Shown: piece after piece, positions 39,257 through 46,725 of the stretch | Layout of the letters: each line of letters opens with the position of its first letter | Position numbering within the stretch: the first letter of the stretch is position 1 | Virus record (IMG/VR): IMGVR_UViG_3300045961_000282 | Span: 126,001-190,000 of that record | DNA from: a virus | Reading direction: 5' to 3' (one strand) | DNA: 64,000 nucleotides | The notes under the pieces: model-generated | The model's input: the letters and a program-made list of their open reading frames with translations, nothing else | What the model was told of the DNA's origin: nothing | The model's database searches: none | Made by a program: the position numbers and the translations under genes

Positions 39257-40222
39257 ATGAGCATCCGCACTGACACCTATGCGCTGGCCACGTCGGCTGG
39301 CCGCAAGCCCGGCACGCCGGGCCACGACGACGCGGTGGCCTACCTGCGCTGCCGCTTCGCCGACCTCGACCTGCTTCCCTACAGGGACACCGACGACTGG
39401 GAGCACTCCTACACCGCCAAGGCGCGCGGCAGGCGCGTCACCATGACCAACCTGATCGGCGTGATCCCCGGCACCGACCGCACGCTGGCGCCCATCGTGA
39501 TCGGCGCGCACTATGACTCGGTGATCGAGTCCTACTGCGCCGACGACAACGCCTCGTCCGTGGCAGTCGTCCTCAACGTGGCCGAGCGCCTGAGCGCCGC
39601 GCCCCTGCGCCGCGACGTGGTGATCGCCGCGTTCGATGGTGAGGAACCGCCGTTCTTCCACTCTCCCGCGATGGGATCGACCCGTCTGGTGGAGGACGTG
39701 CTGGGCGAGGTCCACCTTGCCATCGTCATGGACCTGATCGGCCACCCGACCACACTACCCGGCACCGACCCGCACCTGTCCGTGGTGACCGGCGTCGAGT
39801 CGCACCCGAACCTGCGCAGCGCGCTGATCGGGGTTGACCTGCCGCTGCTGGTCGTGGACAACAAGCGGGTCGGCGACATGAGCGACCACCACGCCTTCCG
39901 GCTGGCGGGCAAGCCGTTCCTGTTCCTGTCCTCCGGCGAGTGGGAGCACTACCACACCGAGGACGACCTGCCCGAGTACCTCGACTACACGAAGTTGCAG
40001 CGGGTCGCCGATGCTGTCGAGCGGTTCGCCCGCAACGCCGACGTGGTGGAACTGGGCGCTGCGCAGCCGCACGACATTGAGGACTTGGAGGCGGCGCGCT
40101 TCGACACCCACCTGCCCGCCGACCTCATCGAGCCGCTGCGCCACGGGGTGTCCACCCGCGAGGCCCTGCCGTACATCATCGGCGGACTGCGGGCGTCGAT
40201 GTGGGGCGAGCGGTTCGCCTAA
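39257..40222 (+). CDS. M28-family zinc aminopeptidase
   Basis: ATG at 39257 after CACGAAAGGA gives 321 residues. The zinc ligands appear in order: GAHYDS, CADDNASS, FDGEEPPFF, VMDLIGH and MSDHHAF, the M28 H-D-E-D-H set with two metals. There is no signal peptide, so it acts in the host cytoplasm. It could trim host or phage peptides, or degrade host regulators late in infection. Such a peptidase is unusual in a phage. Confidence 0.9.
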   Translation: MSIRTDTYALATSAGRKPGTPGHDDAVAYLRCRFADLDLLPYRDTDDWEHSYTAKARGRRVTMTNLIGVIPGTDRTLAPIVIGAHYDSVIESYCADDNASSVAVVLNVAERLSAAPLRRDVVIAAFDGEEPPFFHSPAMGSTRLVEDVLGEVHLAIVMDLIGHPTTLPGTDPHLSVVTGVESHPNLRSALIGVDLPLLVVDNKRVGDMSDHHAFRLAGKPFLFLSSGEWEHYHTEDDLPEYLDYTKLQRVADAVERFARNADVVELGAAQPHDIEDLEAARFDTHLPADLIEPLRHGVSTREALPYIIGGLRASMWGERFA

Positions 40223-40246
40223 CTTGCTCTCTGCCACTGGCAGCGG

Positions 40247-40282
40247 TATAGTTGTCGGTGTGAGCGAGGGAGAGTCCCCCGC
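40247..40282 (+). promoter_or_regulatory. promoter with leader hairpin (family member 6)
   Basis: TATAGT (40247-40252), GTGAGC, hairpin GCGAGGGA-GAG-TCCCCCGC (40264-40282). Confidence 0.7.
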
Positions 40283-40301
40283 CGAACCGGAAGGAAACCT
40301 C

Positions 40302-40466
40302 ATGGCGAAGAACAGGGTGCCCGCGGGCGCCACGGCCAAGACGCCCGCGCAGGTGCAGGCCACTCTGGCCCTGCGCACCAGCGGAGCCAGCGGGCGGCAC
40401 GACTCGCGCCCGAAGCGGGCCAGAACCCGCGCCGCCAGCAAGCGTGCGGCCCTGCGGGAGTTCTAG
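40302..40466 (+). CDS. 54-residue basic protein
   Basis: ATG at 40302 after GGAAGGAAAC. Very rich in Arg, Lys and Ala (RPKRARTRAASKRAALREF), so it probably binds nucleic acid. Complete unit with hairpin leader and terminator. Confidence 0.65.
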   Translation: MAKNRVPAGATAKTPAQVQATLALRTSGASGRHDSRPKRARTRAASKRAALREF

Positions 40467-40477
40467 TCCCCCCAGCC

Positions 40478-40508
40478 AGAAGCCCCAGCGAAACCCGCTG
40501 GGGCTTCT
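40478..40508 (+). terminator. intrinsic terminator
   Basis: AGAAGCCCCAGC / GCTGGGGCTTCT followed by TGACTTTT. Confidence 0.85.
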
Positions 40509-40579
40509 TGACTTTTGGGGCCAGAATCGGTATCGTAGATACGCGATAGAGAACACGACCAACACGAAAGGACAACGAC

Positions 40580-41326
40580 ATGACGACGACTGAACGCAAC
40601 GAGCGGATCGTTCAACTGGCCGCTGACGGCTGGACCCTAGCAGCGATCGGCACCGAGGTCGGGCTGACTCGCGAACGAGTGCGCCAGATCCTCAACGACC
40701 ACGGCACGCGCACCCTGCGCCACGACGACCTGCTGGCCAAGGCAGCCGCCGACTGGCGGGCGAGCGGGCAGGTCAGGCACGCGCACGACGTGCTGCGCGA
40801 GCACCGCCTCGCAGCCAACAGCCGCAACATCGCGATGCTGCGCCGGGCCGTGCCGGAACTGTGCCTGCCCGCCAGCCGCGAGCAGGCCACGACATGGACC
40901 GAGGGCGCCATCGTCTCCGCGGTGCGTGACCTCGCCCGCCAGCACGGGTTCGACTTCGCGGGCGGCTGGATGCGGCTGAAGGACTACACCCGCCTGCGCG
41001 GCCCGCACGACCCCGCCCCGGCGACCATCGGTGCGAACTTCCTGTGGAGCGATATCGCGGTGAAGGCGGGCTTCAACCCGGCCAACGCCCCGCGGCGCGG
41101 GCGGCGCGGCGGCACGCGGCCCCGGCAGATCGCGCAGGCCGACCTCGACAACGCCGTGCTGGACTACATCGGCAGCGGCGAGCGGCTGAGCGCGGCGGGC
41201 TTTGAGCAGTACCTGAAGGACCGCCCCCACCTGCCGTCGATGGCCACGATCCGCAACCGCTTCCGCGCGGAGGGGATCAACACCATCGCCGGAATCTTCA
41301 CCGACGTGCAGGAACGGCTCGGCTGA
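40580..41326 (+). CDS. sigma-like HTH protein with homing-endonuclease-associated repeats
   Basis: The 248-residue protein starts with an HTH similar to sigma70 region 4 (WTLAAIGTEVGLTRERVRQIL). Two or three helical repeats follow with the pattern of HNH-associated repeats (IVSAVRDLARQHG...PATIGANFLWSDIAVKAGF and LDYIGSGERLSAAGFEQYLKD). There is no HNH motif, so it may be a degenerate homing protein retained as a DNA-binding factor. Leader ends CACGAAAGGA. Confidence 0.75.
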   Translation: MTTTERNERIVQLAADGWTLAAIGTEVGLTRERVRQILNDHGTRTLRHDDLLAKAAADWRASGQVRHAHDVLREHRLAANSRNIAMLRRAVPELCLPASREQATTWTEGAIVSAVRDLARQHGFDFAGGWMRLKDYTRLRGPHDPAPATIGANFLWSDIAVKAGFNPANAPRRGRRGGTRPRQIAQADLDNAVLDYIGSGERLSAAGFEQYLKDRPHLPSMATIRNRFRAEGINTIAGIFTDVQERLG

Positions 41327-41334
41327 TCCGAACC

Positions 41335-41371
41335 GAACGCCCCCGACTCCGGTGAGAAGTCGGGGGCGTTC
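41335..41371 (+). terminator. intrinsic terminator
   Basis: GAACGCCCCCGACT / AGTCGGGGGCGTTC. Confidence 0.85.
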
Positions 41372-41381
41372 GCGTATACGC

Positions 41382-41445
41382 GCGCGACCGGCGCTCGAGG
41401 ACGTCCGGCCGCCGAAGTCGACGAGTTCGGCGGCCGTATGGTTTG
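41382..41445 (+). repeat. composite intergenic module 2 with 11-bp palindrome
   Basis: GCGCGACCGG (41382-41391), CTCGAGG, perfect hairpin CGGCCGCCGAA / TTCGGCGGCCG (41406-41436), then CGTATGGTTTG. Confidence 0.7.
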
Positions 41446-41451
41446 CGGACC

Positions 41452-41492
41452 CTTCGGCCCTTCAGGGCCCTTCGGTCCTTTGGGACCCTTTT
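41452..41492 (+). repeat. tandem GGNCCCTT-type repeats
   Basis: About five imperfect 9-bp units (CCCTTCGGC, CCCTTCAGGG, CCCTTCGGT and so on) lie between the module and the promoter. Read on the minus strand they spell GPKGPEGPKG, but no gene supports translation. Confidence 0.5.
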
Positions 41493-41520
41493 TGACAGGG
41501 CCAGCCGCATCCCGTATTGT
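41492..41520 (+). promoter_or_regulatory. consensus promoter
   Basis: TTGACA, exactly 17 bp, TATTGT, then the leader ACGACCAACAACACCACAGAGGAG. Confidence 0.85.
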
Positions 41521-41565
41521 TGTAGTCACAACAGCACGACCAACAACACCACAGAGGAGAACGAC

Positions 41566-41808
41566 ATGGCACGCATCACGTGCGCCCACTGCAAGCAGAC
41601 CCACGCCACGGTGGCCGAGGTTCGCGAATGCGCCTACGAGCAGTACGAGGGCGAGGCACAGGCCCGCGCCGAGCACGAGGCCGAGATGGCCATCGAGCGG
41701 TACTTCGAGGATCGCGGGTGGTACGAGGCGGCGTTGCAGGAGGAGATGGAGGCCCGCATGGGCGTCATCGGATTCGCCGAAGCAATGGCCTTGGCCGAAG
41801 GCCGCTGA
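41566..41808 (+). CDS. 80-residue zinc-finger protein with acidic helix
   Basis: ATG at 41566 after AGAGGAGA. CAHCKQTHATVAEVREC forms a small C2HC finger. A long acidic helix follows (QARAEHEAEMAIERYFED). Monocistronic. Confidence 0.65.
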   Translation: MARITCAHCKQTHATVAEVRECAYEQYEGEAQARAEHEAEMAIERYFEDRGWYEAALQEEMEARMGVIGFAEAMALAEGR

Positions 41809-41817
41809 ACAGCACGG

Positions 41818-41849
41818 AGCCCCGGTTCCCCATCAAGGGAACCGGGGCT
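41818..41849. terminator. terminator
   Basis: AGCCCCGGTTCC / GGAACCGGGGCT. Confidence 0.85.
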
Positions 41850-41862
41850 TCGTCGTTGGTGC

Positions 41863-41899
41863 AGGAGCCCGGCACTGTCGCTTCAATGCCGGGCTCCTG
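41863..41899. terminator. terminator of the convergent minus-strand gene
   Basis: CAGGAGCCCGGCA / TGCCGGGCTCCTG, perfect 13-bp stem. Confidence 0.8.
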
Positions 41900-41903
41900 C
41901 GGC

Positions 41904-42230
41904 CTACTTGGCGAACAGCCGCAGGATGTTGGTGCGGCGCATCAGCGCCTTGTCGTCGCGGTCCATCCGCCCCAAGCCGGTGAAGGTGTAACCCTTCTCG
42001 TAGGCGTAGGTGCCAGTCACGATGTAGCCATTGCGATCCAGAATCTGCTTGCGCCGCGACTCGCACACGGTGCAGACCAGCACGCGCTCAACGTCGCCGC
42101 CCGGCAGCCATGCCGCCGAGTCAGGCTTCCAGTTGTGGCCCATGTCCCGACAGGCGAGGAATGGATCGGGGTAGCGCTTGAGAATGTCAGCGACCTTCTG
42201 CGAATGCAGGTTCTTCTTCGGGGAAGCCAT
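41904..42230 (-). CDS. 108-residue protein with Cys pair
   Basis: ATG at 42230 lies seven bases after TAGCAT (leaderless). The protein has ACRDMGHNW, VCTVCESRRKQI and GYTFTGLGRMD, a pattern seen in many actinophage proteins that pair a CxxC with later aromatic residues. It may be nucleic-acid binding. Function unknown. Confidence 0.7.
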   Translation of the reverse strand: MASPKKNLHSQKVADILKRYPDPFLACRDMGHNWKPDSAAWLPGGDVERVLVCTVCESRRKQILDRNGYIVTGTYAYEKGYTFTGLGRMDRDDKALMRRTNILRLFAK

Positions 42231-42254
42231 GAGCGTGATGCTATCACAGGCCTA

Positions 42255-43037
42255 TCAAGGCTCCACGCTGGTCAGCCACGCCCACGACTTGCCGTTCTTG
42301 ATGTTGCTAACCGTCGCCTGAGATACCTCGAAGTTCCTTGCGATGACGGGTTGTAGGTCCGTCGAACGATAGATCGCCAGAACCACATCTTCAGTCAGTT
42401 TTGCCCGACTGCGCTTCGGCTTCGGTGCACCGGTCGGTCTGGTCAAGTGTGCCCACGTGTTTCCGTAACGGATGTTTTTGACCGTTGATAATCCAATCCC
42501 GTAGGACTGCGCGATGTTTGCATGAGAGTCGGGCGAGTGATAAATCGCCAGCACGATCTCATCGGTGAGTTTGGCCCGAGGGCTGCGTCCGCCTCTCAGG
42601 ATGTTTCCATCAGCCTCTCGGTCCGCCATGTTCTCAAGGACTGTCCCCCACGCGAGATGGTTCGGATTGACGCACCAGCGGGTCTCGGACCCGCACTTGT
42701 GTAACGCCTGCTTGCCTTCCGGGCAGGGCCCATTGAGGAGAGTGCATGCATACCGGTGGGCGCGATGCTTCTCGTTCTTATAGGAGAAGGACGAGTACCC
42801 ATCCTGATCCACCTTGCCGGTCCAAACCCAATGGTCCTCGGGCTCATCACCGGGCTGCGCGTAGAACCAGAATGCCTCCTCGATGGAGGTAAACGCGGGA
42901 TGGAGCCGCTCGAAACCATCTCCCTCATGCCATCGCCACCGCTGGTAGTGCTTCTTGCACATCCCCCGAGCCTCGTGCGGCAGCGCGCAGGGCCGTCCAT
43001 CTGTAACAACCTCACATGCACGGGATGCTCTCGCCAT
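42255..43037 (-). CDS. HNH homing endonuclease
   Basis: The 260-residue protein has an N-terminal finger (CEVVTDGRPCALPHEARGMCKKHY), an HNH_3 domain (QALHKCGSETRWCVNPNHLAWGTV) and two tandem HTH units near the C-terminus (ANIAQSYGIGLSTVKNI and PVIARNFEVSQATVSNI). The gene is less GC-rich than the flanks. TAGAGC close to the ATG suggests a leaderless mRNA. Confidence 0.9.
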   Translation of the reverse strand: MARASRACEVVTDGRPCALPHEARGMCKKHYQRWRWHEGDGFERLHPAFTSIEEAFWFYAQPGDEPEDHWVWTGKVDQDGYSSFSYKNEKHRAHRYACTLLNGPCPEGKQALHKCGSETRWCVNPNHLAWGTVLENMADREADGNILRGGRSPRAKLTDEIVLAIYHSPDSHANIAQSYGIGLSTVKNIRYGNTWAHLTRPTGAPKPKRSRAKLTEDVVLAIYRSTDLQPVIARNFEVSQATVSNIKNGKSWAWLTSVEP

Positions 43038-43079
43038 GGGCTCTACCGTACATTACAGTCCGATGGATCGCCAGAACCA

Positions 43080-43361
43080 CTAAAGCCCAATGATGCCTCC
43101 TGCTCCCCGCAGTTCCACTGTCGCGACTCCGACTGCGACTCCTTGGAAGCCCATCTCATTCACCACGTCTGCAAGCGATTGGACGACTTGATACGGGTCC
43201 ACGTCATTGCCGTGGGCCACCGTCATGGTGATGGTGGTGACATACGCCTCGACGTTCGGGTCGGCAACGAACTCCCCGCCCTCGTACCCGCGCGCGACCG
43301 GCTCGTGCTCGTGCGGCTCGCCGCTGTCGTGACTGTGCTCGTGCTGCCAGTTCTTCGTCAT
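43080..43361 (-). CDS. 93-residue His-rich N-terminal protein
   Basis: The product starts with several His and acidic residues (WQHEHSHDSGEPHEHEP), a possible metal-binding arm, then a beta-alpha domain (YVTTITMTVAHGNDV...VVNEMGFQGVAVGVATVEL). One forward dispersed motif lies inside (43292-43301). Function unknown. Confidence 0.6.
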   Translation of the reverse strand: MTKNWQHEHSHDSGEPHEHEPVARGYEGGEFVADPNVEAYVTTITMTVAHGNDVDPYQVVQSLADVVNEMGFQGVAVGVATVELRGAGGIIGL

Positions 43362-43370
43362 GGTCGCAGC

Positions 43371-43859
43371 CTAGAACTTCGTGCCCGGCGCCCACGCCGC
43401 CGACAGGCGCAAACAGAACTCGACGGCGGGCGACATCGGCCAGACTTCGGAGGGGGCGAACCATATGTCGGTCGCCAACGGGCTGCGAACGTGGTCGACC
43501 GGCACCTCGGGCAGCGCAGGCCCCGGCCCCTCGGGCGCGAAGGCGTGCGGGCGGCCCCACATGTCGAGCACCGCCTCGACGTTGCGCGGGTCGCCCGTCT
43601 GGAAGGTCACGCCGCTCGGCTTGGCGTAGAGCCACGCATAGCGCTCGCCCGGCACCGCGCAGGTGACGTAGTGCGTCTTGAAGCCCGGCTGGACGTTGAA
43701 CTTCAGGTCCGGCTCGTACTCGGGCAGCCAGCACAGGAAGTCCCGCACCTCACTGGGCAGGGACTCGACCCCCTCGACGCGGTTGGCCTCGAAGAACTCG
43801 ATGGCTTCCTCGGGGGTGTCGAACAGGTGGGGGGTGCGGAACAAACGTGGCTTGCTCAT
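43371..43859 (-). CDS. 162-residue hypothetical protein
   Basis: ATG at 43859 follows AAAGGA. The protein contains FDTPEEAIEFFEANR and a beta-rich middle (KFNVQPGFKTHYVTCAVPGERYAWLYAK). It is soluble. I recognise no motif. A CGAACCATATG element lies inside the frame. Confidence 0.65.
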   Translation of the reverse strand: MSKPRLFRTPHLFDTPEEAIEFFEANRVEGVESLPSEVRDFLCWLPEYEPDLKFNVQPGFKTHYVTCAVPGERYAWLYAKPSGVTFQTGDPRNVEAVLDMWGRPHAFAPEGPGPALPEVPVDHVRSPLATDIWFAPSEVWPMSPAVEFCLRLSAAWAPGTKF

Positions 43860-43926
43860 GGGAAACATCCTTTCTGTCGATGGCAGGACCCCTTTGGTCC
43901 CGTCCGTGTGTGAAGGGTACGCGAAA

Positions 43927-43954
43927 GGCCCGACCCCCCATAGGGAGCCGGGCC
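43927..43954 (-). terminator. hairpin, likely terminator
   Basis: GGCCCGG-type stem (GGCCCG / CGGGCC) just after the gene that ends at 43967 on the minus strand. Confidence 0.55.
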
Positions 43955-43966
43955 GTGACGAGGCCG

Positions 43967-44479
43967 TCAGGCGGCTGCGTGCACGCGGCGCAGACGCGCC
44001 TCGCACACCGGGCCGATCCCCCGCGCCGCGCTCTGCGTCGCAGTCAGGGACCGCCCGCAGACCACGCAGAAGCCGTAGCCGTTGGACAGCCGCCCAGCCT
44101 CCTCGACCGTCAGGGGCGTGAGGCCCTCGGCGGCGAGGTTGCGCCCGGCACCCGGGGCGTAGACCCACCGGCCCCGGCGAGCGCCGGACTCGGTGACGTG
44201 GGCCTCCAGCCGCTTGGCGTAGGTGGCCGTGCCCGCCTTGTTGGGCACGACGACGAACACCTCCTCGCCGCGGACGTAGTAGCCCTCGGTCGCGGCCTGC
44301 GCCGGGGCGGCAGCCACGCGCGGCGCGGCCATCAGGCGGTCGATGAACCGGCTCGCGTTGCGAGCAGTCATGTCGGCACGGGCGTCGAACAGCACCTGAG
44401 CCTCGGCGTCGAGCACGCGCTCGGTGGCGAGGCGCTCAAGAAAAGCGAGTTGGCGGGGGGTGATCATCTTGACGGGCAT
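43967..44479 (-). CDS. DUF6011-like zinc protein
   Basis: ATG at 44479 follows an A/C-rich leader ending CCGAAAGGAACTGAC. The 170-residue protein ends with CVVCGRSLTATQSAARGIGPVC, the DUF6011 pattern, after a middle beta domain (GEEVFVVVPNKAGTATYAKRL). DUF6011 proteins are frequent in actinophages and thought to bind metal and nucleic acid. TATGCT lies upstream on the minus strand. Confidence 0.75.
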   Translation of the reverse strand: MPVKMITPRQLAFLERLATERVLDAEAQVLFDARADMTARNASRFIDRLMAAPRVAAAPAQAATEGYYVRGEEVFVVVPNKAGTATYAKRLEAHVTESGARRGRWVYAPGAGRNLAAEGLTPLTVEEAGRLSNGYGFCVVCGRSLTATQSAARGIGPVCEARLRRVHAAA

Positions 44480-44604
44480 TGTCAGTTCCTTTCGGTTGGT
44501 GGTGGTGGTGGCTGACAGACCTAAGCATAGCACCAGAATCAGGGGGAGTTCAAATCGACAGACTCGGCGGAGCGGGGTCCCGGGCGGCCCTCGAGGTCGT
44601 CGAC

Positions 44605-44690
44605 CGAACCATACGGACCCCCGGCGGCCCTCGAGGGCGGGCCTACGACTTTCCTCGGCGAGCACTTCGAGCCCGGCCCGCCGGTCGCGC
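44605..44690 (-). repeat. composite intergenic module 3 (reverse orientation)
   Basis: On the minus strand GCGCGACCGG (44690-44681) is followed by CTCGAGG and CGTATGGTTCG (44615-44605). Confidence 0.65.
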
Positions 44691-44702
44691 GCACACACGA
44701 GA

Positions 44703-44732
44703 AGGCCCCGACCCCCGAAGGGGCCGGGGCCT
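44703..44732 (-). terminator. terminator
   Basis: AGGCCCCG / CGGGGCCT stem after the minus-strand gene ending at 44741. Confidence 0.7.
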
Positions 44733-44740
44733 CCCCCCGA

Positions 44741-45088
44741 TCAGAACGAGAAGTCGAAGAACTTGTCCCGGTAACCGATGGCCAGCGTGCCGCCGTTGCC
44801 CTCGAAGCGCCCGCTCTTGCGCAGCGCGAAACGCTCGACCGAACGGTTCGGGTTCGGCAGGAACACGTACTCCTGCGACTCCGACATGCCGTTGCGGTCC
44901 ACCCGCTGGGTGTCGTCGCGCTGGGCGAGCACGGCCTTGACCTGCCCGGCGCAGGCACCGGACTTGAACCGCTCGACCCCGACGATCGTGTACGGGAGAC
45001 GGTCGGACCACATCAGCAGCGTGGCGCCCATGCCCACCTCGGGCTCGGGGGCGCCGATGGTGCTGGCGGCGAGAATGTTGTTGATCAC
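44741..45088 (-). CDS. 115-residue hypothetical protein
   Basis: GTG at 45088 follows AGGAGGAAGCAA and an A/C-rich leader, with TATGGT upstream. The protein has a short helical start and a beta-barrel-like body (LPYTIVGVERFKSG...NGGTLAIGYRDKFFDFSF). Function unknown. Confidence 0.65.
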   Translation of the reverse strand: MINNILAASTIGAPEPEVGMGATLLMWSDRLPYTIVGVERFKSGACAGQVKAVLAQRDDTQRVDRNGMSESQEYVFLPNPNRSVERFALRKSGRFEGNGGTLAIGYRDKFFDFSF

Positions 45089-45192
45089 TTGCTTCCTCCT
45101 TGGTGGTCGTCGTTGTGGTACAACCATACCACCGCATTAGTAGTGATGTCCAACTGGCTGGGTGATCGCAGACCCTCGCGCCTCACGTGTGC

Positions 45193-45202
45193 GCGCGACC
45201 GG
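45193..45202 (+). repeat. dispersed motif copy in an intergenic region
   Basis: GCGCGACCGG followed by GCGGGCC and a GGGC...GCCC inverted repeat. This is a partial module without the TATGGTT part. Confidence 0.6.
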
Positions 45203-45278
45203 CGGGCCGGGCTACGGACTAGCCCGCCGAGTTTGTGTCAGACCCCCGTCGCATGATGGAGGCACAACAGAACAGGGA

Positions 45279-45342
45279 GCACGGATTATGCGATCCGCAC
45301 TAGGTTGTGTATTGTTATCCATGTGAACAGGGACAGGCCCTG
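45279..45342 (+). promoter_or_regulatory. promoter with leader hairpin (family member 7)
   Basis: GCACGGATTA-TGCGATCCGCACTAG leads to TATTGT (45310-45315) and hairpin CAGGG-ACAGG-CCCTG. About 50 bp is duplicated from or to 35444. Confidence 0.65.
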
Positions 45343-45367
45343 ATCCGCTCAGTAGGAAGGACTCGCC

Positions 45368-45601
45368 ATGAGGCCCCGTCGCACGATCACCTTCTCCACC
45401 CACACGCCGATCCGCGTGAACGCCTTGGAGGCGTACATGCCCTTCGTCGTCGAGACCTCGCCCATCGGCCCGGCCTACGCCGTGACCATGGCGCCGACCG
45501 CGACCCTCAACGGACTCGACGATGAGGACACCCGTCGCGGGATCGTCTGCCCGCTCTGCTTCGTGGAGCAGGGACTCACGGGAGTCTGCGACTCCCACTA
45601 G
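45368..45601 (+). CDS. 77-residue protein with C-terminal Cys motif
   Basis: ATG at 45368 after TAGGAAGG. The product is beta-rich (PRRTITFSTHTPIRVNAL) and ends with CPLCFVEQGLTGVC, a short zinc-binding motif. Function unknown. Confidence 0.65.
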   Translation: MRPRRTITFSTHTPIRVNALEAYMPFVVETSPIGPAYAVTMAPTATLNGLDDEDTRRGIVCPLCFVEQGLTGVCDSH

Positions 45602-45616
45602 GGGGGAGGGGCCGGT

Positions 45617-45646
45617 TTGACAAAGGCCGGCCCCAACCCTCATACT
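45617..45646 (+). promoter_or_regulatory. consensus promoter
   Basis: TTGACA, 18 bp, CATACT, then leader and TAGGAGG. Confidence 0.7.
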
Positions 45647-45685
45647 TGAACTACTACCGAACACCACCACTAGGAGGAACCCAGA

Positions 45686-46213
45686 ATGACCGAGAACACC
45701 ACCACCACCCCCGCCGTCGCTGACGCCCTTGTCGCCGCGGCCACCGCCCCCACGACCCCCGTGGTCGTCCCCACCGCCCTGTCGCCCGAGGCGCAGGCGT
45801 ACCTCGACGCGATCAACGCGCCGGGCGTGAACGTCCTGCACGTCGCGTGGGTGTCGCCCGAGAAGAAGGTCGCTGCCGCGTTCCGTGGGCACGTCCTGAC
45901 CAAGGAGTCCACCGCGACGGTCATGACCGGCGTGGAGTACCAGAGCCTGTCGGTCAACAACGACCGCGAAACGGGGGAACTCCCGTGGGGCGAGTGGGTG
46001 CCCGAGCACTACCCGTACCTGATCCAGCACAAGGGATCGTTCTACGCCCGGCTCTACACGGTGGACGGCACGATCCGCACCACCTACAAGATCGACGGGC
46101 GGATCGTGAAGCGCGAGGACTACCTCGCCATGCTGGTGCCCAGCGCCCGCGAGCCCAAGCGCCCGAACGGCGGGTGCATCACGGTTCACGTTGAGGGCTT
46201 GACCGTTTTGTAG
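45686..46213 (+). CDS. 175-residue hypothetical protein
   Basis: ATG at 45686 after AGGAGG. A low-complexity Thr/Pro/Ala arm (residues 1-35) precedes a beta-rich domain (NVLHVAWVSPEKKVAAAF...GSFYARLYTVDGTIRTTYKID). It is well expressed to judge by the strong ribosome site. Function unknown. Confidence 0.65.
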   Translation: MTENTTTTPAVADALVAAATAPTTPVVVPTALSPEAQAYLDAINAPGVNVLHVAWVSPEKKVAAAFRGHVLTKESTATVMTGVEYQSLSVNNDRETGELPWGEWVPEHYPYLIQHKGSFYARLYTVDGTIRTTYKIDGRIVKREDYLAMLVPSAREPKRPNGGCITVHVEGLTVL

Positions 46214-46259
46214 CGGGATGGCACGGGGGGCCGATTGCCACGGCGTCGGCCCCCCGTGC

Positions 46260-46265
46260 TATGAT
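46260..46265 (+). promoter_or_regulatory. -10 box with A/C-rich leader
   Basis: TATGAT then CACCCATCACCACCACCACG and AAGGAGA. Confidence 0.65.
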
Positions 46266-46299
46266 TCACCCATCACCACCACCACGAAGGAGAATGACC

Positions 46300-46647
46300 A
46301 TGGGAAACACAACCACGCAAGGACTGGCCGAGGCTGTGGCCGAGGGCATCGCGTCGCGGCGACAGGCCCTGACGGCCCACGTCACGACCGGCTTCTTTCC
46401 ACCGCTTCCCCGCGAGTACGTCGCCGTGGCCGAGGCCGTGCTCGACGCGCTGGAGGACGCCGGGGTCGTTGAGGACGACGACTTGGGATGGGACGTGATC
46501 GACCCGAGCGTCTGGCAGCGCGATATCGACCTGCCCGCGCTGAACCCGATGCCGCGCGAGGCGCGCGTCTACGACGACGGCACGGGCACCGCCACGGTCG
46601 CCGCCCTGTTCCGCGCCCTGCGGCTGGAGTACCTCGTCGGCGTCTGA
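46300..46647 (+). CDS. 115-residue hypothetical protein
   Basis: ATG at 46300 sits six bases after AAGGAGA; an ATG at 46294 touches the ribosome site and is less likely. The product is helical then acidic (LDALEDAGVVEDDDLG) with a C-terminal helix. Function unknown. Confidence 0.65.
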   Translation: MGNTTTQGLAEAVAEGIASRRQALTAHVTTGFFPPLPREYVAVAEAVLDALEDAGVVEDDDLGWDVIDPSVWQRDIDLPALNPMPREARVYDDGTGTATVAALFRALRLEYLVGV

Positions 46648-46725
46648 CCGGCCCAAGGAACGCCCTCACCACGGTGGGGGCGTTTCTGCATGTCTGGACC
46701 CATGACGGCCACTAGCCTGCCGCCT

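Noticed and set aside
41164-41676. Minus-strand frame with collagen-like GPKGPEGPKG
   Set aside because: The repeat is a short intergenic tandem sequence between a terminator and a consensus promoter for the plus strand; the frame runs antisense through two real genes.
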